This document shows positions 14,801 to 26,020 of a stretch of 64,000 nt of DNA, one piece after another; within the stretch, counting starts at the first letter, position 1; each line of letters starts with the position of its first letter. The notes under the pieces were generated by a model, which had not been told where the DNA came from, did no database searches, and saw nothing but the letters and a program-made list of their open reading frames with translations. The DNA lies in the NCBI RefSeq assembly GCF_009730915.1, contig NC_052475.1, positions 21,634,285 to 21,698,284 on the forward strand, given 5' to 3'. The position numbers were made by a program, and so were the translations under genes. The stretch is from Dioscorea cayenensis subsp. rotundata (taxonomy: Eukaryota > Streptophyta > Magnoliopsida > Dioscoreales > Dioscoreaceae).

Positions 14801-16454
14801 AGAAAACAAGAATGCTGTTGAACTTGTAAAAAATGTCTGATGGCTTTTATCAGATAACCACTCAACCCTTTACCTTGTTGTCAAATTGACAATGAATTTA
14901 TCTTCCTTCTTTTTTTCTGCTGTTCTCTTTTTACCTTGCTTACCTTTTTTTTTTCTCCTTTCAACCTGATACTCTTTTCTGTACCTTCTTGCGCTTTTTC
15001 AAGCAAATGTTCTTTCCCTCTCTTCATTGCTTGTGTTTTTCCCTACCATTTCCATCCTTTGTGCCCTTCCGTCACTAGCATTTTCTTTCTACCTCATTGA
15101 AGCTTATCAATTTGTTTTTCTCCCTTCATGTCAAACTACAACTATGCTTTTTATCTCATTTTTTCTTATGTCTCTATCTCACCTCTTTAGCAGTTGCATT
15201 TTCTTTGGTTGGAACAGTTGAACTTTGAAGTTGTTTACATTTCTATTTCATGTATTTAATTAATGTGGCACCATGTGCTGTATGCACAATATTGCCAGTT
15301 TCATATCATCACAATAAATTTTATGTGCTATTAGACATTTTAAGATGTATTTTATTTATTGTCTGTTGATATCCATAGTATTTATAGTACATAGCCCTTG
15401 ATACTTTGAAGTTTAAACCTTAGAATGTTATGATTACCCTGTTAAAGTTTTCTGTCATTCTAACTTAAAGCTGACACTGTCCTTTTACCCTTTTTTTCTA
15501 AAGCAAATTCCTTTTCTGAATTTCATGATTCTCACTGTTCTAGTTATTCTGATTTTAAAGACCATTTGGAGATTAAGTTGTTGTGACTTGATGATTTCTC
15601 CTTGTGTTACAGGGGGTTAATGTGCATACATCGGATGAAAATAGTCCATCGTGATCTGAAAAGTGCCAATTGTCTTGTGAATAAACATTGGACGGTAAAA
15701 ATTTGTGACTTTGGGCTCTCACGAGTAATGACTGATGCTCCCATGAGTGATAATTCATCTGCTGGCACCCCTGAATGGATGGCTCCAGAACTCATTCGCA
15801 ATGAACCGTTCACAGAAAAATGTGACATTTTCAGCCTTGGAGTGATAATGTGGGAACTTTGTACTCTAAATAGGCCATGGGAAGGCGTGCCACCAGTCCA
15901 AGTATGTAACATCTTTATAATTGTCCAAATATCCTAAGATCTTGATCAGTAAACACATAATCACTTTGTTTTTTCTCCTGTTTAGGTTGTCTATGCAGTT
16001 GCTAATGAAGGAACCCGCTTGGAAATTCCTGAAGGGCCTCTTGGCAAGTTGATATCAGGTATTTCAGTGTAATGAATTGCTTGATAGTTCTTGGTGCTGT
16101 CTTTGATCAGGGGACTTGCGCACACTTATTGCTTTTAGAATTTACCATATACATGTGGTGGTTGTTGTTGTTGTTGATTTTCTTTCAAAATATCTACAGT
16201 ATCATTATAATCATTTACTGAAATGCTTTCTTAATTTGGGAACTTATCTAAATAGAAGCAGATACTAAGTGGAGAATCTTATATGATAGATACTACTACT
16301 AAGTATTTGGTAATTTAGTTTACCTGGCAAGCTTTACATCCCACTCACCAAATGTCACATTTTTACTGCAGACTGCTGGGCTGAGCCAAATGAACGACCG
16401 AGTTGCCAAGAGATTCTCACTCGCCTGGTTGATTGTGAGTACACCATTTGCTGA
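2826..16454 (+). CDS. Raf-like MAPKKK (EDR1-type N-terminus plus Ser/Thr kinase domain)
   Basis: Sixteen coding exons, all GT..AG: 2826-3074, 4544-4747, 5072-5263, 5434-5693, 6219-6344, 6667-6759, 7654-7752, 9136-9222, 10336-10456, 12070-12376, 13342-13465, 13554-13573, 13656-13812, 15613-15901, 15986-16058, 16372-16454. They total 2484 nt, 827 residues plus TGA. Residues about 80-300 form the EDR1-like domain (GQIRHGSCRPRAILFKVLAD, then LLVDLMRFPGQLIP). A basic Ser/Arg-rich linker follows. The kinase domain spans about 565-822: G-loop GIGFFGEV, VAIK lysine K598, HRDLKSAN with D694, DFG D712, GTPEWMAPE. All catalytic residues are present. From memory the sequence is closest to the Arabidopsis RAF13/14/15 (At2g31010, At2g42640, At3g58640) subgroup rather than CTR1 or EDR1 itself; that placement is an inference. 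Likely cytosolic signalling kinase; substrate unknown. The second exon ATG is chosen because the ACIDIC start MEGMPGDSG leads into the conserved WWPSDF box. Confidence 0.93.
3564..4010. mobile_element. Probable Mutator-like MITE in intron 2 of the kinase gene
   Basis: The ends are imperfect inverted repeats: 5' taaagcctctattggtccct and, read from the other strand at 4010, ataaagccattgtccatccc. Both continue into a CTAAACT block. Terminal repeats of this kind (a G/TAAA start followed by 'ggtccctaaact') are common in plant MULE-derived MITEs. The interior is unrelated to coding DNA. I could not find a convincing 9-bp target duplication, so the exact borders are uncertain. Confidence 0.5.
9447..9480. 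repeat. (AAT)n microsatellite in kinase intron
   Basis: About ten AAT/ATA units in a row inside the intron that follows the exon ending at 9222. The surrounding AT-rich 250 bp looks like a decayed insertion with no coding potential. Confidence 0.8.
11090..11633. repeat. Direct repeats within the 1.6-kb kinase intron 10457-12069
   Basis: A block beginning gggacatgaggttgttatat (about 11090-11147) recurs at about 11577-11633 with few changes (gggacatgaggttatcatat, then the shared atgatccaaccatac and ttgatcatctgttg). A second pair, aaatatggatata at about 11259 and 11406, lies between. The block looks like two diverged copies of one inserted sequence. No open frame is seen. Confidence 0.6.
13554..13573 (+). 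other. 20-nt microexon of the kinase gene
   Basis: Between acceptor tttttgccag and donor GGTACTG lie only 20 nt, coding the end of S and RLRHPN plus the first base of V. They are needed to read the conserved kinase subdomain (SRLRHPNVILFLGAC) across the junction, so the microexon is supported by the protein family and not only by splice signals. Its small size means automatic gene finders may skip it and frameshift the kinase domain. Confidence 0.9.
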
Positions 16455-17628
16455 TTTGATCTATCTGGGTATGTACAGCCGAAATAGACCATTCTCAAAA
16501 TTTAAGCTTTGCTTAAGTTGTACATTAGCTAGCTCTTCCATCATATGCCAATGTTTGGTTTCAAAATTCCAGTTCCTGTCATCTTTTTTCTTTTCAATAA
16601 TGAAATTGTGTACTTATTTCATGCAATTCGCATAATCCTGCATATACAGTTTTTCTTTTGATTGTAATTGAAATTGTGAATGTATTGCAAGCAAGAATTT
16701 GCGGACATTTCATTGGATGTATTCAAATTAATGGAGGTATTTATCTGTTCTGTTTTTGAGACATAACAGGCCTCCTGAGAATGGCCAGCTTTCCATATCA
16801 ATGTTGAGTTGTGCACCTGAATTTCACATGACTAACACTTGGCTGATTAGTTTTTTCCCTCGATATGTAAATGTGGACTATAAGCTTTGCTACTAGTCTT
16901 AGACGTCCTTGTTTATATCTTGTGAAACAAATACTTATAATTAAAACAAACACAAAAATAAAATATTATGAATATTTTTTTTTATTTTTATGAACAATGG
17001 AGATTGTGGACGGTTAGTACTGAATTGGTAACCAGTTTGTTGTGGAAATAACCAGCTTGGAAGCGCCAAAGATGTTTTCCCCCTTTTGAAGGATTTTACA
17101 TCCATAGTGTGTAATTATGGTACATTGCCCATGTTTATTAATTTTTATCTAATGCTAAAAGGTGTCATGGTTTTGGTTCATAAAGTGAAATTCTATTTTT
17201 CTTGGAAGAGAAAAAAACTTCTGCATGTAGAACTGCTGTGAGGATACCCATGTGAAAGTTAATAAATGTTAATGAGCTTTTTATAAAAATCAAATTTCTT
17301 TATATATTGTTATAAAATACGTTTTTTTTTTTTTCTTTTTAGGTTAAAACATTAATTTAAAGATATTTTATAAAAACACAAAATAATAATAATAATAATA
17401 ATAAAACAAACTAGTTCGGTCAGTTGGATATATAAATAAACAAGGGTAGAGCGGTAGTATCTGAACAAGAATATATTAAAACCTATATGATTCCATCCCA
17501 TCCCATGGTTCTATTATTATAATTATTATTATCAAATTATTTTTATTTTCAAATTATACTTTTACAAATTCGTCAATATTTGTAATAACTAATATTTAAA
17601 TTCGCGGCTAAAATTCCGTTTCAGTCAG
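16455..17628. other. 3' UTR and spacer downstream of the kinase gene
   Basis: The stretch after the stop codon is AT-rich with no conserved reading frame. A plausible poly(A) signal context (aataaaatattatg) lies near 16957. Further on are AT repeats, including an ATA run at 17383-17404. Nothing else is recognised before the GC-rich promoter zone of the next gene. Confidence 0.6.
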
Positions 17629-17640
17629 GTGGGGCCCCAC
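17629..17640. promoter_or_regulatory. 12-bp perfect palindrome, TCP-type site
   Basis: GTGGGGCCCCAC reads the same on both strands. It contains the GTGGGNCC / TGGGCC core bound by plant TCP transcription factors. It lies about 400 bp upstream of the trihelix TATA box at the start of a GC-rich promoter region. TCP binding is an inference from the motif. Confidence 0.5.
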
Positions 17641-18030
17641 TCACCATCACTCAACCCCGACGGCACCCTCCGTCCGACGAAAACGGAGACATCTTCTTTT
17701 CCGATTCTACCCTCCTGTCCTCATGCCACCAACCCGTCCAACAACTCCAACCATTAGACACCAACCAGTACAGTCACACCACCCCTACAACAGCAAGGGC
17801 AATTACGCCATTTCCCTAACTCAAAAAACCACGTCCGGCCCCCGGCTCCGGACCCCAATCCGGACTCGGACGCCCGGTTCGCCGTACCCGACTCGTGTTA
17901 CCCAGACAATGAACTCCCCTCAGATCTCATCCGTCCATCTTCAATCCAACGGTCACAATGTTCCCCTCTCCCCCTCGACGCTGACGCCAGCATCCCGCGC
18001 GTATGTCGGCGCACGCGCCCTCCCCGGCGA

Positions 18031-18038
18031 TTTTATAA
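18031..18038 (+). promoter_or_regulatory. TATA box of the trihelix gene
   Basis: TTTTATAA is followed by a CT-rich initiator region (cctctctctcttcc). This places transcription start near 18060-18070 and leaves a leader of roughly 30 nt before the ATG at 18096. It also argues that the longer overlapping frame 17723-18148 is not translated. Confidence 0.6.
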
Positions 18039-18095
18039 CCTCTCTCTCTTCCTTCCCGATCGAGAGATCCAGATTAGGGTTACTCTTTCCCGGAG

Positions 18096-19052
18096 ATGGA
18101 GACTTCGCCGCCGCGGAAGCCGCCGAACCCCGCCCTACCGTACCGTGAGGATTGCTGGAGTGAGGGCGAGACATCGGTGCTCATCGACGCTTGGGGTGAC
18201 CGCTACCTCGAGCTCAGCCGTGGAAACCTCCGCCAGAAGCACTGGCAGGAGGTCGCCGACGCCGTCAACTCTCGGCCGGCCGGAGCCCACCGTCCGGCGC
18301 GCACCGACGTGCAGTGTAAAAACCGGATCGACACCCTGAAGAAGAAGTACAAGGTCGAGAAGGCCCGGTTCCTTGACTCCGCCGGCGGGATTAATAGTCA
18401 GTGGCAGTTCTATTGCCGTCTTGACGCCCTGATTGGTTCTTCTGTGACTCCCAGTTCGGCGTCGAAGAAACCCTCGCCACCTTCACCTCCGCTGCCGCTC
18501 GCCCTCCCACTCCCGTATCACCGGAAGGGTTCCCCTCTTGCTCTCCCTCTCCCTCTCCCTCTCCCCGCCGCCGCTGCTTTCACGCCGATGCCCTCCTCCA
18601 AGCGGTATACCCCGGCCCCGCCTTCTGTGGATGAGACCTTCCGGAGAAGGTACCCTGCCACAGTAGCGGCAGCTGCGGCGGCCGCCGCGGCGGATTCGAA
18701 CTCGGGATCGTCGTCGAGGTCTTCGAGATCTAGCCGAGAGAGGCCGGCGAAAAGGTGGAGGCGAGCCCGGGAGGACGTTGGGGATGGGATCCGGGATTTG
18801 GCACGGGCGATCATGAGGTTTGGCGATATCTATGAACGAGTGGAAGCCGCAAAGCAGCGGCAGATGATGGAGCTGGAACGCCAGCGAATGGAGTTCGCCA
18901 AGAGTTTGGAGTTCCAGCGCATGCAGATCTTCGTTGACTCGCAGATCAAGCTCGAGAAGGTCCGGCGATCCTCCCGGAGATCCGACGCTGGTGAGATTGG
19001 ATCTCTTGCTGCTCTTCCTTTCCTCTTTGATTCTGTGTCTATGAACCTGTAA
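18096..19052 (+). CDS. Trihelix (GT) transcription factor, ASIL/ENAP-like
   Basis: As an uninterrupted frame it has 318 residues. Residues about 20-115 form the trihelix (SANT-like) DNA-binding domain with its three aromatic positions: CWSEGETSVLIDAW, then NLRQKHWQEVADAVN, then QCKNRIDTLKKKYK, followed by a fourth amphipathic helix SQWQFYCRLDALIG. A proline- and serine-rich middle follows. The C-terminal helix (about 245-295) is a charged coiled coil, YERVEAAKQRQMMELERQRM, the conserved dimerisation region of this clade. Nuclear role as a transcriptional regulator, probably a repressor, is family knowledge. A strong donor at 18991 (CTG|GTGAGA) and an acceptor ending at 19254 would instead splice to a stop, giving 18096-18990 plus 19255-19259 (299 residues ending RRSDAG). 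That product looks more family-like, since the 19 extra residues of the unspliced frame are not conserved as far as I recall. Confidence 0.9.
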   Translation: METSPPRKPPNPALPYREDCWSEGETSVLIDAWGDRYLELSRGNLRQKHWQEVADAVNSRPAGAHRPARTDVQCKNRIDTLKKKYKVEKARFLDSAGGINSQWQFYCRLDALIGSSVTPSSASKKPSPPSPPLPLALPLPYHRKGSPLALPLPLPLPAAAAFTPMPSSKRYTPAPPSVDETFRRRYPATVAAAAAAAAADSNSGSSSRSSRSSRERPAKRWRRAREDVGDGIRDLARAIMRFGDIYERVEAAKQRQMMELERQRMEFAKSLEFQRMQIFVDSQIKLEKVRRSSRRSDAGEIGSLAALPFLFDSVSMNL

Positions 19053-19259
19053 AAGAGTCAATTTTTATGTTCCATTTATGCAGCCGTGTGTCATGGTTCT
19101 TCTGTGCTCGTGCTTTCCCTTGATCAATGACCTTGTAGTGCTTCCCTTTTTCTTGCTCAAATAGGAATTGGTGGTTTGTTGTGTTTATGATGGATAGGTT
19201 CATATCAATGGTCTTGCTGTTTAACAATTTTTCTTCTGAAAATTGGATTTGCAGGATGA

Positions 19260-19273
19260 GTTTTCCCTTCTTC

Positions 19274-19305
<32 letters not shown>

Positions 19306-21347
19306 GGTCACTTTGCTTAGGCTAACTTTTATAGTAGATGGACTTTAGTTTATGAGGTAGCTGTAAGGTTTTTGTGCTTTCATTGCTAAATCTGGTTTAT
19401 GTGTTGTCTATAATTCCTTGATATTCATTATGCTGGTGGCGATTTTGCCAATACTACTGAGTTTTGGAACTTTGGTCTAGTAGCTTAGCAGGTTGTATGT
19501 TAAATGGAATGGTTTTTAATGGTTAATAATACTTGATAGAAAAGTGTGTGGTGGCTCTTCTTTGATGATTTTGTTCGCCTGCTTGATAATTTCATACTCC
19601 TTTTACACCTGTCCAAACAAGTTGCATGAAGGAAAAATAGGTTGAAGCTGTTGATCCTTTGTAAGTTGTCAAGCTCCTCAATGTTATTTCTCGGATGAAT
19701 TAGAGCTTTGTTCTTTTTCATTTACTGGACCTTATGTGGAAGGTGTCTAGCCTCATCCAAATGAGCTCAAGGCAACAACATTGTGCGGCAAGCAAGTGGA
19801 GAGAGGCGAGAAGACAAAATGTCCAAATTGGTGGTGGATGGCTGCTATTGATCCGGTATGGAAAGCAAATTGTCATTGCCATTGCCATTGTTGTTGTTGT
19901 TGTTGTTGTTTTTGCCGTTGTTTCTGCAGTTATTGTCAGTTATTTGCGTGGAAACAATCCATCAAACAGAATGATATACCTTTTTATTAGTCGAGCATAT
20001 TTGCCATTATTTACACCAAGGATTTCCAAGACACTCTTGAATAAGGACTTTCTGTACTGCATATGGTTGTGGTTAATTTGTGAAGTATGTGTCATAGATG
20101 TCATATATATCCATCTATTGGTTATGCATGCATGCTGCACTCATCTGATCACATTTTGTTTAATGTAGTCTTCCAATTGTTATTTCTAAAGATGGTGATT
20201 GTATCTGTATACTTCTGCTTAAACTTGTTAGTGTAATAAGGTGTGGTCATTATATAGTATCATTCTTTTACATTCTTATTCTAAGATAATACTAACATCT
20301 AAACCATCACATCCTCTTTGGGTTTAGTGGCATAATTTAAGCCATAAGCAGTAAAAATAACCATCAATATGCTGGCTCTAGTGATACTTCTACTTGCTTT
20401 TCTCCATAATATGTATATGTTTATCAAGTGTTACTGCACTTTTCCATTGTTATTAATCCATATGATTATATTTTCAGGTACTGATGATCATTTATTGAGC
20501 TTGTGATTTAATTTCATCTCTCTTGTATAATGTCTTTTAAAATTGCAGGCAATCCTTCAGTATAAATATTATCAACCTGACCCATCCTCCCTGTCTTTAG
20601 TGCATTAGCGAATATTTTGTCTTCGGCTTTGATGCTGATGCTTCTTGTTATCTCTTATTTAATGGTTGTAGGCATCTCCCTATATATATAGCATGCTTTT
20701 CTTCTTGCTCTGTCATGGTTGTTGTGTATCTTTGTATACGGAATTGTTCAAGAGTATCTGGCTTTTTATGGTTCTCACCTGAAACTTAAAAGTGTATAGG
20801 CATTATTGATGTGCTTCTTCGGTAACTGTTGTTTAGTCTCAACAAATTTCTGTTACACCCAATCTTTGCTTTAATAATCAATAGGAGCACAAATAATTAC
20901 CAAGATAAATAAATAATTAATTAATTAATTCTTGTACTTTCAACTTGGGACCATTTTGCTGTTTATATTTGACTTTCTACAGCTTGATGTTTATCAAGAA
21001 AGGAAGCGCTATCCAGAGATTTAGCTCCCACTCCCACTCCCACCCCCACCGTCATTTTCATTCAAAAATCCTTTCTCATAAATATCAGTCGCATTCAACA
21101 TTATATTTATTTGACTTTAGAGATAACAATTAGTATATCAAATACAACTAAACCAATCACATGAGAAAAACCACAATATTTATCCACTCTAAGCAAAACA
21201 ATTACATAAAAATAAAAATAATAAAACAATCAGATGGGGCAGAACTCATTTATTATTCTCTGGCAACTTTATTTCACTCACACACATGCACACATTTATT
21301 ATTCTGTCATCCTTATCACTAACACACACTCCAACCAGACTCCATTA
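19260..21347. other. 3' UTR or spacer between trihelix and EP1-like genes
   Basis: It holds a (CTT)n run at about 19272-19303 and a (TTG)n run near 19887-19913, both of which create spurious frames. There is no conserved coding frame on either strand. Part of it may be a long, spliced 3' UTR of the trihelix gene. A short (ccactc)n run lies near 21027-21048. Confidence 0.5.
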
Positions 21348-22794
21348 TTACTTGCTAGACTTCTTAATGTAAGCAAGGTGCTTAGCATTAGAAACCTTAG
21401 TAAGTGTCCCAATAGCCTGAGCCAACCAACACTGTGAAGTCTCCTCCCAAAACAAGAACCCCTCACACTTACAATCCATCTTACTACACCTCTTCTGGCA
21501 CTCCTCAAACCCCACTTTACCTTCTCCCTCATTATACATAGTCAAATAATTCTCCACTCCTTCCACCTTATAATAATAAGTACCATACCCATGACTATTA
21601 CTAGCACCATTACTACAACCTGCAGATCCACTCACTGGTGGTGCACACTTTTTACTCCACCCCATCAACCCCTTGTCTGTAGGACAAGCCACACACATCT
21701 CCTCCTCACAAACACCCAACACCCCACACTTACTGGGCAACCTACACCCATCCACCCTCCCAATCTCATCAGAAAAGAAAGCAAAAGTCTTCTCCCAAGC
21801 TCTATAATCCACTGGATCATAATAAGTATAAACAACCAAGTTCCCATCCACTTCCAACCTTAAAATAGACAACGTAGCATTGTACTTGGGTCTTGCCAGA
21901 AGTATATTACCACCAGTTGGAATATCCAAGCTGACTTCATAGGCATAGGCTTCATCAGTTTCCGGCCTGGTTGTGAACAGTAAGGAGTTAAGTGGTGGTG
22001 TTCCGGAGAGGTAATCATCAGTGGAGTGGTTGTAATAAGGAATGGTGTTGTCAATGTACATGTACATTGACAACCCACTGTATTCCAGTACAAGGCTGTA
22101 CTTCCCAAATGACCCATCAACGGCGGAACTCCGGCTAACCAGCTTATTTGGTCCGGTGCGACGGAGTGATTGTCCGGCCAGCAGTGTGTCTGTTGGGTGG
22201 TCAAAACTTTGCCATATAAACTGCCCTTTTCGGTTGTACAATACTATATTACCTGTTTTATATATATATATATATATATAATCACATGCATGATTAATTA
22301 ACTAGAGATTTAAATTTAAATAAATAAAATGATATTAATATAAGTGTACCATTAGGGAGGATTTTAAAGCCAACAACGCCCTTATTAGCAGTTTGAGAAG
22401 ACCAAACAAGCTTGCCATCAGCTTCAGCAAGGACAAGGTTACCATTACTAAGTAAAGAAAAGGTGGCATTTTCAGCAACAGGAAAGCCACGGTTAGCCTC
22501 CCAAACCCAACGGAATAAAGACTCAGCCCTTGTGGTGCCCATGCGAAGGGCCAAATAGAAAGCACCAGGTGTGGTATTATAGAATCCCATTTGGAATGGA
22601 GAAGTACCCAAAGGTAACATCCTGTAATCAGCTCCATACTCTGTGATGTATGGACCAAACTCTCCTTCATTCACATACTTGAATTGTTGGTCACTTGGTA
22701 CTTGAGCTTTGGATGATGTGGAGATGATGGAGAGCAAGATGAAGATTAATGTAAGTACTGTTAAAGAGAGAGATGGGATGATGTTGTTGCCCAT
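21348..22794 (-). CDS. EP1-like secreted glycoprotein (bulb-type lectin, PAN-like C-terminus)
   Basis: Two exons, 22794-22350 and 22252-21348, joined across a short AT-rich intron (donor G|GTACAC, acceptor AAACAG|G), give 1350 nt, 449 residues plus stop. Residues 1-30 are a signal peptide ending SSKA. Residues about 40-190 are a bulb-type (mannose-binding-like) lectin region with FSLLSNGNLVLAEADGKLVW and IWQSFDHPTDTLLAGQ. A Cys-rich EGF-like stretch (CGVLGVCEEEMCVACPTDKG) and a PAN-like tail (CQKRCSKMDCKCEGFLFW) follow. There is no transmembrane segment or kinase, unlike S-domain receptor kinases, so the protein should be secreted to the wall. The family includes carrot EP1 and Arabidopsis At1g78830-At1g78860. 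The full QxDxNxVxY sugar-binding consensus is not evident, so carbohydrate binding is not assured. N-glycosylation sequons (e.g. NATF, NGT) are present. Confidence 0.93.
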
Positions 22795-22855
22795 TGTTAA
22801 TTTTTGTTGATTCTGATGTGAGACTTGGCATTTTTGGAAGAGTGTTTGTGGGGGG

Positions 22856-22863
22856 ATTTATAG
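22856..22863 (-). promoter_or_regulatory. TATA box of the EP1-like gene
   Basis: On the minus strand the sequence reads CTATAAAT, about 65 bp upstream of the ATG at 22794. It gives a short leader of about 30-35 nt. Confidence 0.65.
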
Positions 22864-22867
22864 AGAT

Positions 22868-24877
22868 GATGATGTTGATGAGTTGGATTGGTGTGTGCGA
22901 GTTTATCCATTTCTAGAAATTTTATTTTACACTTTTTATTTATTTATTTGCTTATTTTGAGTGGTCGTCAATGGTTTGATTGGTCAAATTGTTTCGGCGT
23001 TTCTCCATTCATCCTTCCAGCTTTTTGAATGATTAAAGGTAAATAAATACTTTAATTTCCCTTTAGGTTTAAAATTATCCTTTTGCTTATTTTGTTGATC
23101 TTAACCCTAGGTTGGTCTCCATCTCCTCTCTTTTGTTTTTCCTAGATCCATTGAAGTGAGAAGGATATGAGGAAGAAAGGTGAGTGGAGCTAACTGAATT
23201 TTCTTTTTGATCTATTTCGACTTTTTTTCATCATGTATTTGCTTGATTTGGTGTTGTTTTGATGTAATTTATTACATTGGAATTTTTAGTTAGCTTTTGA
23301 TGGATTATCATAATATGTTTACATGAGAGATTTTCAAGAATTTATTTGATGATTCTGTTGAAGTTCAAGGCTTGTATATATATATAAATGTTGACTCATT
23401 ATTATCCTTTTTGCCAACTCATTTTGTTTTGCATAGTCAACTTGATAATTGTGGCATGTTGTTGATGAGGAAAACTAATGACCTTTGGGAGGGAGGTTTA
23501 TCATGTTTGATGCAAAGAGAGGTGTGTGAACCTTTTTCACTAGATATGGTGAATGGTTGATTTGGGTTGAGGAATAATGCTCGATGAATGATGTATGTAA
23601 ATTAGTTATATTCTTGACCTATGTGGAATTCGTGAGATAGAATTTGTTGATGCATGCAAAGTGTTTGATATATCCAATTGATTGTTAGAATATGATGGTA
23701 TGATTTTATAGATTGTTGGAGATGATGCTATGTGTGAGATTTTTGTATATTAATGTTAATGGCATGGGTATATATGCTTATATGAGGTGTGTATGAAATT
23801 GTTAATATAGATTGTTACATTGGTGAAAGAAGGCATTATTTTCCCTACACCTACCTTTGAAATGGAAAATAGTCTTAGATTTGTGAAGAGTGTGTGCATG
23901 TTTATTTATGAATGTAAATTAAAAGTGTTTGAGCATGTTGGCAAATGAAATTTGATTATGTAAGGTACTTATACTTATGTAATTAGTTGGTTTGGATATG
24001 GGAGAGATTGTTTTTTTTTATGTGTTACGATTATGTAAAGAAGTTAGAGAAAGGGGGAGAGATGTATGCTTGTATTAAAAAGTAAGGCATTGATGGAAAC
24101 CTATATAAAACAATACAAAAGCATGAATGTTCAAGAATGAAAATGGTAATATGAGTTGCAATTGAATCTAGAGGAATTGAGTGGTATGAATCCAGGATTG
24201 AAGACATTTTAAGGGTGAGGTGACATGCTAATTATGTTAGGTAAAGAAATGAAAAGTTTGTGAGTTTCTTTGGTGTTATTGCATCTTTGATATTAGAGGT
24301 GATCTTGAACTAATGTTAAATCATAATTAGGATAATTGCTTTATAGAGCATACAATGGTTGATGTTGCATGATGTTTCAAGGTTAGTTTAATATTGGAGA
24401 GAGAAAATTAGGTTTTTATCTTCGAATTGATAACTTGTTTTAAATTGACAATTATGATAAGATGCATTGTTGATAAAATTGAAATGATGGGGAAAACCAT
24501 GGGTGTGGATTGGATATGTAATTATAGCCTTTGTCAATGTAATACTCTCAATATGGAATTCTTGAGCATGCTAGTGTGTGGAAATAAAAGAGAGACATGA
24601 TTGATGATATATGTATGTATGCGAGGAATTAAGGGCCAACGTACTGTAGCTATCACTGTATCACACCCGGCCGATTTACTTGTGTGTTGGTGTTTATGGC
24701 CTTGGCATTGAGGTTAATTGTGAGCTACTTATTGTAATTGACGTTTGATGGAAGGACTTTGATGTTCTAGCCTTTGTAGGCTTATTTTTGTTATGGAATG
24801 ATGTAAGTAATCGACACCTATTATTTTGACAAGTTTTAATTGCGAAATTTCTGATATTATTGAATTATATATCTAAA
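22868..24877. other. Gene-free spacer upstream of the EP1-like gene
   Basis: About 2 kb rich in T and G on the plus strand. It has no splice-consistent protein similarity. A segment near 24630-24680 (tactgtagctatcactgta, then acacccggccg) resembles the ACTGTAGC-rich tracts seen in the Copia LTRs of this window, so the stretch may be a decayed LTR or other retroelement. It ends in the assembly gap. Confidence 0.4.
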
Positions 24878-25877
24878 NNNNNNNNNNNNNNNNNNNNNNN
24901 NNNNNNNNNNNNNNNNNNNNNNNNNNNNNNNNNNNNNNNNNNNNNNNNNNNNNNNNNNNNNNNNNNNNNNNNNNNNNNNNNNNNNNNNNNNNNNNNNNNN
25001 NNNNNNNNNNNNNNNNNNNNNNNNNNNNNNNNNNNNNNNNNNNNNNNNNNNNNNNNNNNNNNNNNNNNNNNNNNNNNNNNNNNNNNNNNNNNNNNNNNNN
25101 NNNNNNNNNNNNNNNNNNNNNNNNNNNNNNNNNNNNNNNNNNNNNNNNNNNNNNNNNNNNNNNNNNNNNNNNNNNNNNNNNNNNNNNNNNNNNNNNNNNN
25201 NNNNNNNNNNNNNNNNNNNNNNNNNNNNNNNNNNNNNNNNNNNNNNNNNNNNNNNNNNNNNNNNNNNNNNNNNNNNNNNNNNNNNNNNNNNNNNNNNNNN
25301 NNNNNNNNNNNNNNNNNNNNNNNNNNNNNNNNNNNNNNNNNNNNNNNNNNNNNNNNNNNNNNNNNNNNNNNNNNNNNNNNNNNNNNNNNNNNNNNNNNNN
25401 NNNNNNNNNNNNNNNNNNNNNNNNNNNNNNNNNNNNNNNNNNNNNNNNNNNNNNNNNNNNNNNNNNNNNNNNNNNNNNNNNNNNNNNNNNNNNNNNNNNN
25501 NNNNNNNNNNNNNNNNNNNNNNNNNNNNNNNNNNNNNNNNNNNNNNNNNNNNNNNNNNNNNNNNNNNNNNNNNNNNNNNNNNNNNNNNNNNNNNNNNNNN
25601 NNNNNNNNNNNNNNNNNNNNNNNNNNNNNNNNNNNNNNNNNNNNNNNNNNNNNNNNNNNNNNNNNNNNNNNNNNNNNNNNNNNNNNNNNNNNNNNNNNNN
25701 NNNNNNNNNNNNNNNNNNNNNNNNNNNNNNNNNNNNNNNNNNNNNNNNNNNNNNNNNNNNNNNNNNNNNNNNNNNNNNNNNNNNNNNNNNNNNNNNNNNN
25801 NNNNNNNNNNNNNNNNNNNNNNNNNNNNNNNNNNNNNNNNNNNNNNNNNNNNNNNNNNNNNNNNNNNNNNNNNNNNN
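24878..25877. other. Assembly gap (1000 N)
   Basis: Exactly one thousand N. The round number suggests a fixed-size placeholder rather than a measured gap, so distances across it are not reliable. Confidence 0.99.
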
Positions 25878-26020
25878 TTTTTTTTTATTTAAATTTTAAA
25901 TTTAAATCGTTAATAATAAATGATAAAACAAAACCCTTCTCTAAATTTTACTATATAAATATTTAATAAATCTAGTATATAAATATGGTATCACTGATAT
26001 ACTTAATTAATTAATTAATT

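Noticed and set aside
16437..16442. GTGAGT near the end of the kinase frame as a splice donor
   Set aside because: Reading through gives the family-typical ending LVDCEYTIC and a stop at 16452-16454; no further conserved exon is found downstream.
17723..18148. 141-codon frame ahead of the trihelix start
   Set aside because: It spans the promoter and TATA box, overlaps the real start in another frame, and its proline/threonine-rich product reflects GC-rich DNA.
18483..19061. 192-codon minus-strand frame
   Set aside because: It is an Arg-rich antisense shadow of the trihelix coding region.
19734..20168. Frame with a poly-Val membrane-like segment
   Set aside because: The hydrophobic run is a translation of the (TTG)n/(GTT)n microsatellite; no family similarity or gene structure.
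24860..25966. Open frame of 368 codons across the gap
   Set aside because: It consists almost only of N; nothing is known of its sequence.
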